Shown in pieces: positions 61,497 through 64,000 of a DNA stretch of 64,000 bases. This DNA is from Aptenodytes patagonicus (Eukaryota > Chordata > Aves > Sphenisciformes > Spheniscidae): positions 2,108,001-2,172,000 of the forward strand of contig NC_134961.1 of assembly GCF_965638725.1 (NCBI RefSeq). The letters run 5' to 3'. The first letter of the stretch is position 1; the number at the start of each line of letters is the position of its first letter. The position numbers and the translations under genes were made by a program. A model generated the notes under the pieces. It had not been told where the DNA came from. It searched no databases and saw nothing but the letters and a program-made list of their open reading frames with translations.

Positions 61497-64000
61497 GTGA
61501 GTTTGTACGGTGCTGTCTGTGTTGCAGGAATGTGCTATGAAACTTCTGGAGTAGCTCTGTCCCTCTTGGCCTGACCTAGCTCCCGGTACACCCCCAAAGC
61601 CGGGCACTGGAGAGGGATGCTGCCGGGAACGCTGCTTGTGGATGACACCCTGCGGGTGGGGGGTTATTTCACTCTGAAATAACCTAACAGGGAGGGTCTC
61701 TGTTCAGACGGTGGTGTTAGCTGCTGTCCAAATTCCAGCTGTCAGCCCCACGAGTGAGCGCGGTTCGGTTATGGGGGTGGTAGTGGTCTGTGGGGTTTTG
61801 CCTTGGTTTTGGGGTGGGGTTTTTAGCATGCCGAGGCTTGGAAGTGGGAATGATGCTCTTATTCTGGAGCTGGTCTGCTGTCATGTCCCAACACAGACCT
61901 GGAGCTACTGCACCCATCTTTTGGCCTCAATTTTGTGACCTCCCATCATTTCTCTTCCCTCGTTTGTTCTCTTCGGCTTGTTGATAAGGACGGGACTGGC
62001 TGGATGTCTCTGCTTCTGCCCTTTCTCTGCACTCAGCAGGGACGGGGGCATCCCTCCTAATTTGTTTTGGGGGAAACCAAGCGGCACGCTATCCCAGATG
62101 TCAGGTGCGGCGCGGTGTTGCTGCTCCATTGGGAATGATTATTGCTTTTTCATCGTTAACTTGACCCTACGAAAACGTTGGCCGTGGTCAGTTTGCCGGC
62201 CGCTCTCCCCGCATGCATGGCACGCCGCGGTCGCTCCGGCTTTCTGAAGGAGCCGGGCAGCCTTGCTTGGTGCCTGTGCACACAGGGGCGAGGCTTTCCA
62301 TTTTAAAACCCAGCTGCGAGAGTCATGGCTGAGAAAGGTCTAGTTAGCATCTGTGACACCCAGGGACTTGGTAGAATAAACAGTCGTCTTTGGACACTGC
62401 TCAATTATTGCTGGCATTTGGGATAAATTAATTTCTGCAGTAATGGCTTTAGGTTGAACTTACCGGAGCACAGAAAGGCTCTGTTGTACAGTCACTGCAC
62501 TGGTTTTTGCACAGATTAATGGCTTGGTTGGTTTTTCCTCTTTTAGTCCAGCTGGAAGGTTTGCCCAAGCCCTTTGGAGGGAGAGGGAGGGACCTTTCAG
62601 CAGCTTGCGTTTTGCACACACAACTAAGACGGCTGCTAGCTTATGTGATTAAAAAAACCTGCCTGCGTATCCCCAGAGGTGTGCCGAGGGACGGTGGCAG
62701 GTTGGGGAGCCCAAGCGATACCCAACCAGGCTCTACCAGCCCTGCAGGAGCGTCTCGGAGGAGGGGACACCCTGCCCAGACCCCTCCCGGGGCCGTCCCG
62801 GGGAGCCTGGCCTGGCTGCCCGTGAGCAGTTGTCTGGCCGGTCAGGGACTGCCAGGGAGGGGACAGGGCTCATGTGTATAGTTTATGTCTTCCCAAAAAT
62901 TCACAGTTGGTTATGGTGTTCTTGCTGGCATCCACAGCATTGTCTGTACTGGTGATAAAGGTTTTAAACTAAATTTACCTGTCTCTGCTTAGCCGCAGCT
63001 CTTGGAGTCCTTGCTGTTGAGAAGCTTTATTGGAGACTCATTCTTAACTTTTTCCTTTTGCAAAAGGGAAGGAAAAAATTATTTATATCCCATTGACCCA
63101 CTCTAAAGCATTTCTTGGTGTTTATCTACTTTTAAATGAATGTTTTCACTGCCACAAGACCAGCTGCACACTGGATGATTACGGCTTCTGATCCTTCCTT
63201 GTGTATTAAGTAAGGATTTCCACGACACTTGGGTTACAAATTCATTGCAATTTGTCTGTAAAGTCCGCCACGCTGATTGGGAGGTATTCTCAGTGCTGCC
63301 CCAGGAGAAACAGGGTTTGCTCGATACTCTTGATGGTGTTTGCCTGTTTTATAATCACGACATGTCTTTAAATTTTTCAGTTATTAATTTGCCAGTTGCT
63401 CACAAAGACCTACATCAATTTCTCCTGAGGATCCTCTTGAAGGCGATGCAGCGTGACCAGCCCTTCATAGCTGGCTACTCGAGTTCACTGTGATATTGCA
63501 GCAAGTTAAATATTTGATGTGTATTCTCTCTTTTTTTTAATTTTTTTATTTTTATTCCAGCCCCGCGCTCTTCCCTCCTCCCAGCAGTCACTGGTCAGTG
63601 TGGCATTAGACCTGCAAATTTTTAAGACGACCTTTTAAGAAGTCCTAGACCTTTTTCTGGACTCGGCGGAGTTGATGACCTGTAGGAAAACAGAAGCATC
63701 TGGGGGGTGCTTTGGGGGAAAATGCAGCATTTTCAGTTAGACAATTGTGGCGTGGTGGCTTTGGCTGTACTAATGACAGTCACAAATGAAAGTCCGTCAC
63801 CGGGCTTGCTGGGTGAGGCACTGCGGTGGCGCGACGAGTGTTTCTGGTGGCTTGAGAGCCAGTGTTAGAATTTCCCGGTAGAGCAGAGCGTTCCTCTAGA
63901 GGTGCCAACAGATCAGGCATATCTCGCTCATCAGTCCGCCTCTGAGGACTCAAATGCCATCATTATTAGGAGAGTTGCAGAATGGAGCCACTCTGGCTTA

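Larger units (their letters stand above)
49880..64000 (+). other. RAB40C: RAB40C first coding intron (partial)
   Basis: At least 14 kb follow with no second RAB40C exon; I looked for the expected IDYKTTT-type switch-region coding sequence and did not find it. Contents are a 19-base G-run at 49972-49990, A-rich tracts at 55979-56037, 57628-57664 and 61141-61157, a T-run at 53981-54002, an ATTT repeat near 57370-57392, and scattered chance open frames. No transposon family was recognised. Confidence 0.7.

Noticed and set aside
63245..63493. 82-codon frame near the right edge as a possible exon
   Set aside because: No usable acceptor or donor surrounds it, and the peptide matches nothing in RAB40C.

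Overview
This window is nuclear DNA from a vertebrate, most likely a bird. It holds three plus-strand genes in the order NHLRC4, PIGQ, RAB40C, which is the order I know from human 16p13.3. The avian reading rests on two 5'-truncated LINE fragments of CR1 type, compact introns and GC-rich promoter islands. I cannot name the species. No bacterial, viral, CRISPR or tRNA features were seen.

Layout. (1) 1-3661: the 3' part of NHLRC4. One large terminal exon encodes a coiled-coil stretch and six NHL blades. A short exon end at the left edge of the window fits it in splice phase. (2) 3662-5040: intergenic DNA with a CR1 fragment lying between two 117-bp direct repeats. (3) 5040-5998: a CpG island, probably the PIGQ promoter and untranslated first exon. 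(4) 9871-38178: the complete PIGQ coding region in ten exons. All splice sites are GT/AG and all phases match, giving 576 residues. Intron 7 contains a phase-compatible alternative last exon with its own stop codon and AATAAA signal. (5) 38179-48400: the PIGQ 3' region and intergenic DNA. It has a second CR1 fragment, microsatellites and a GC-rich stretch in which long open frames on both strands appear to be composition artefacts. (6) 48400-50000: a minisatellite followed by the RAB40C CpG island, promoter and first coding exon, which carries the P-loop. (7) 49880-64000: the large first coding intron of RAB40C. The remaining exons (switch regions, SOCS box) lie to the right of the window.

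The three products do not form one pathway. PIGQ belongs to the ER enzyme that starts GPI-anchor synthesis. RAB40C is a small GTPase that serves as a Cullin-5 ubiquitin-ligase adaptor. NHLRC4 is a beta-propeller protein of unclear role. Their adjacency is conserved synteny rather than an operon-like arrangement.

The observation most worth a second look is the alternative terminal exon of PIGQ at 29032-29133. Next are the CR1-associated 117-bp duplication, whose copies differ only at CpG sites, and the two short upstream frames in the RAB40C leader.
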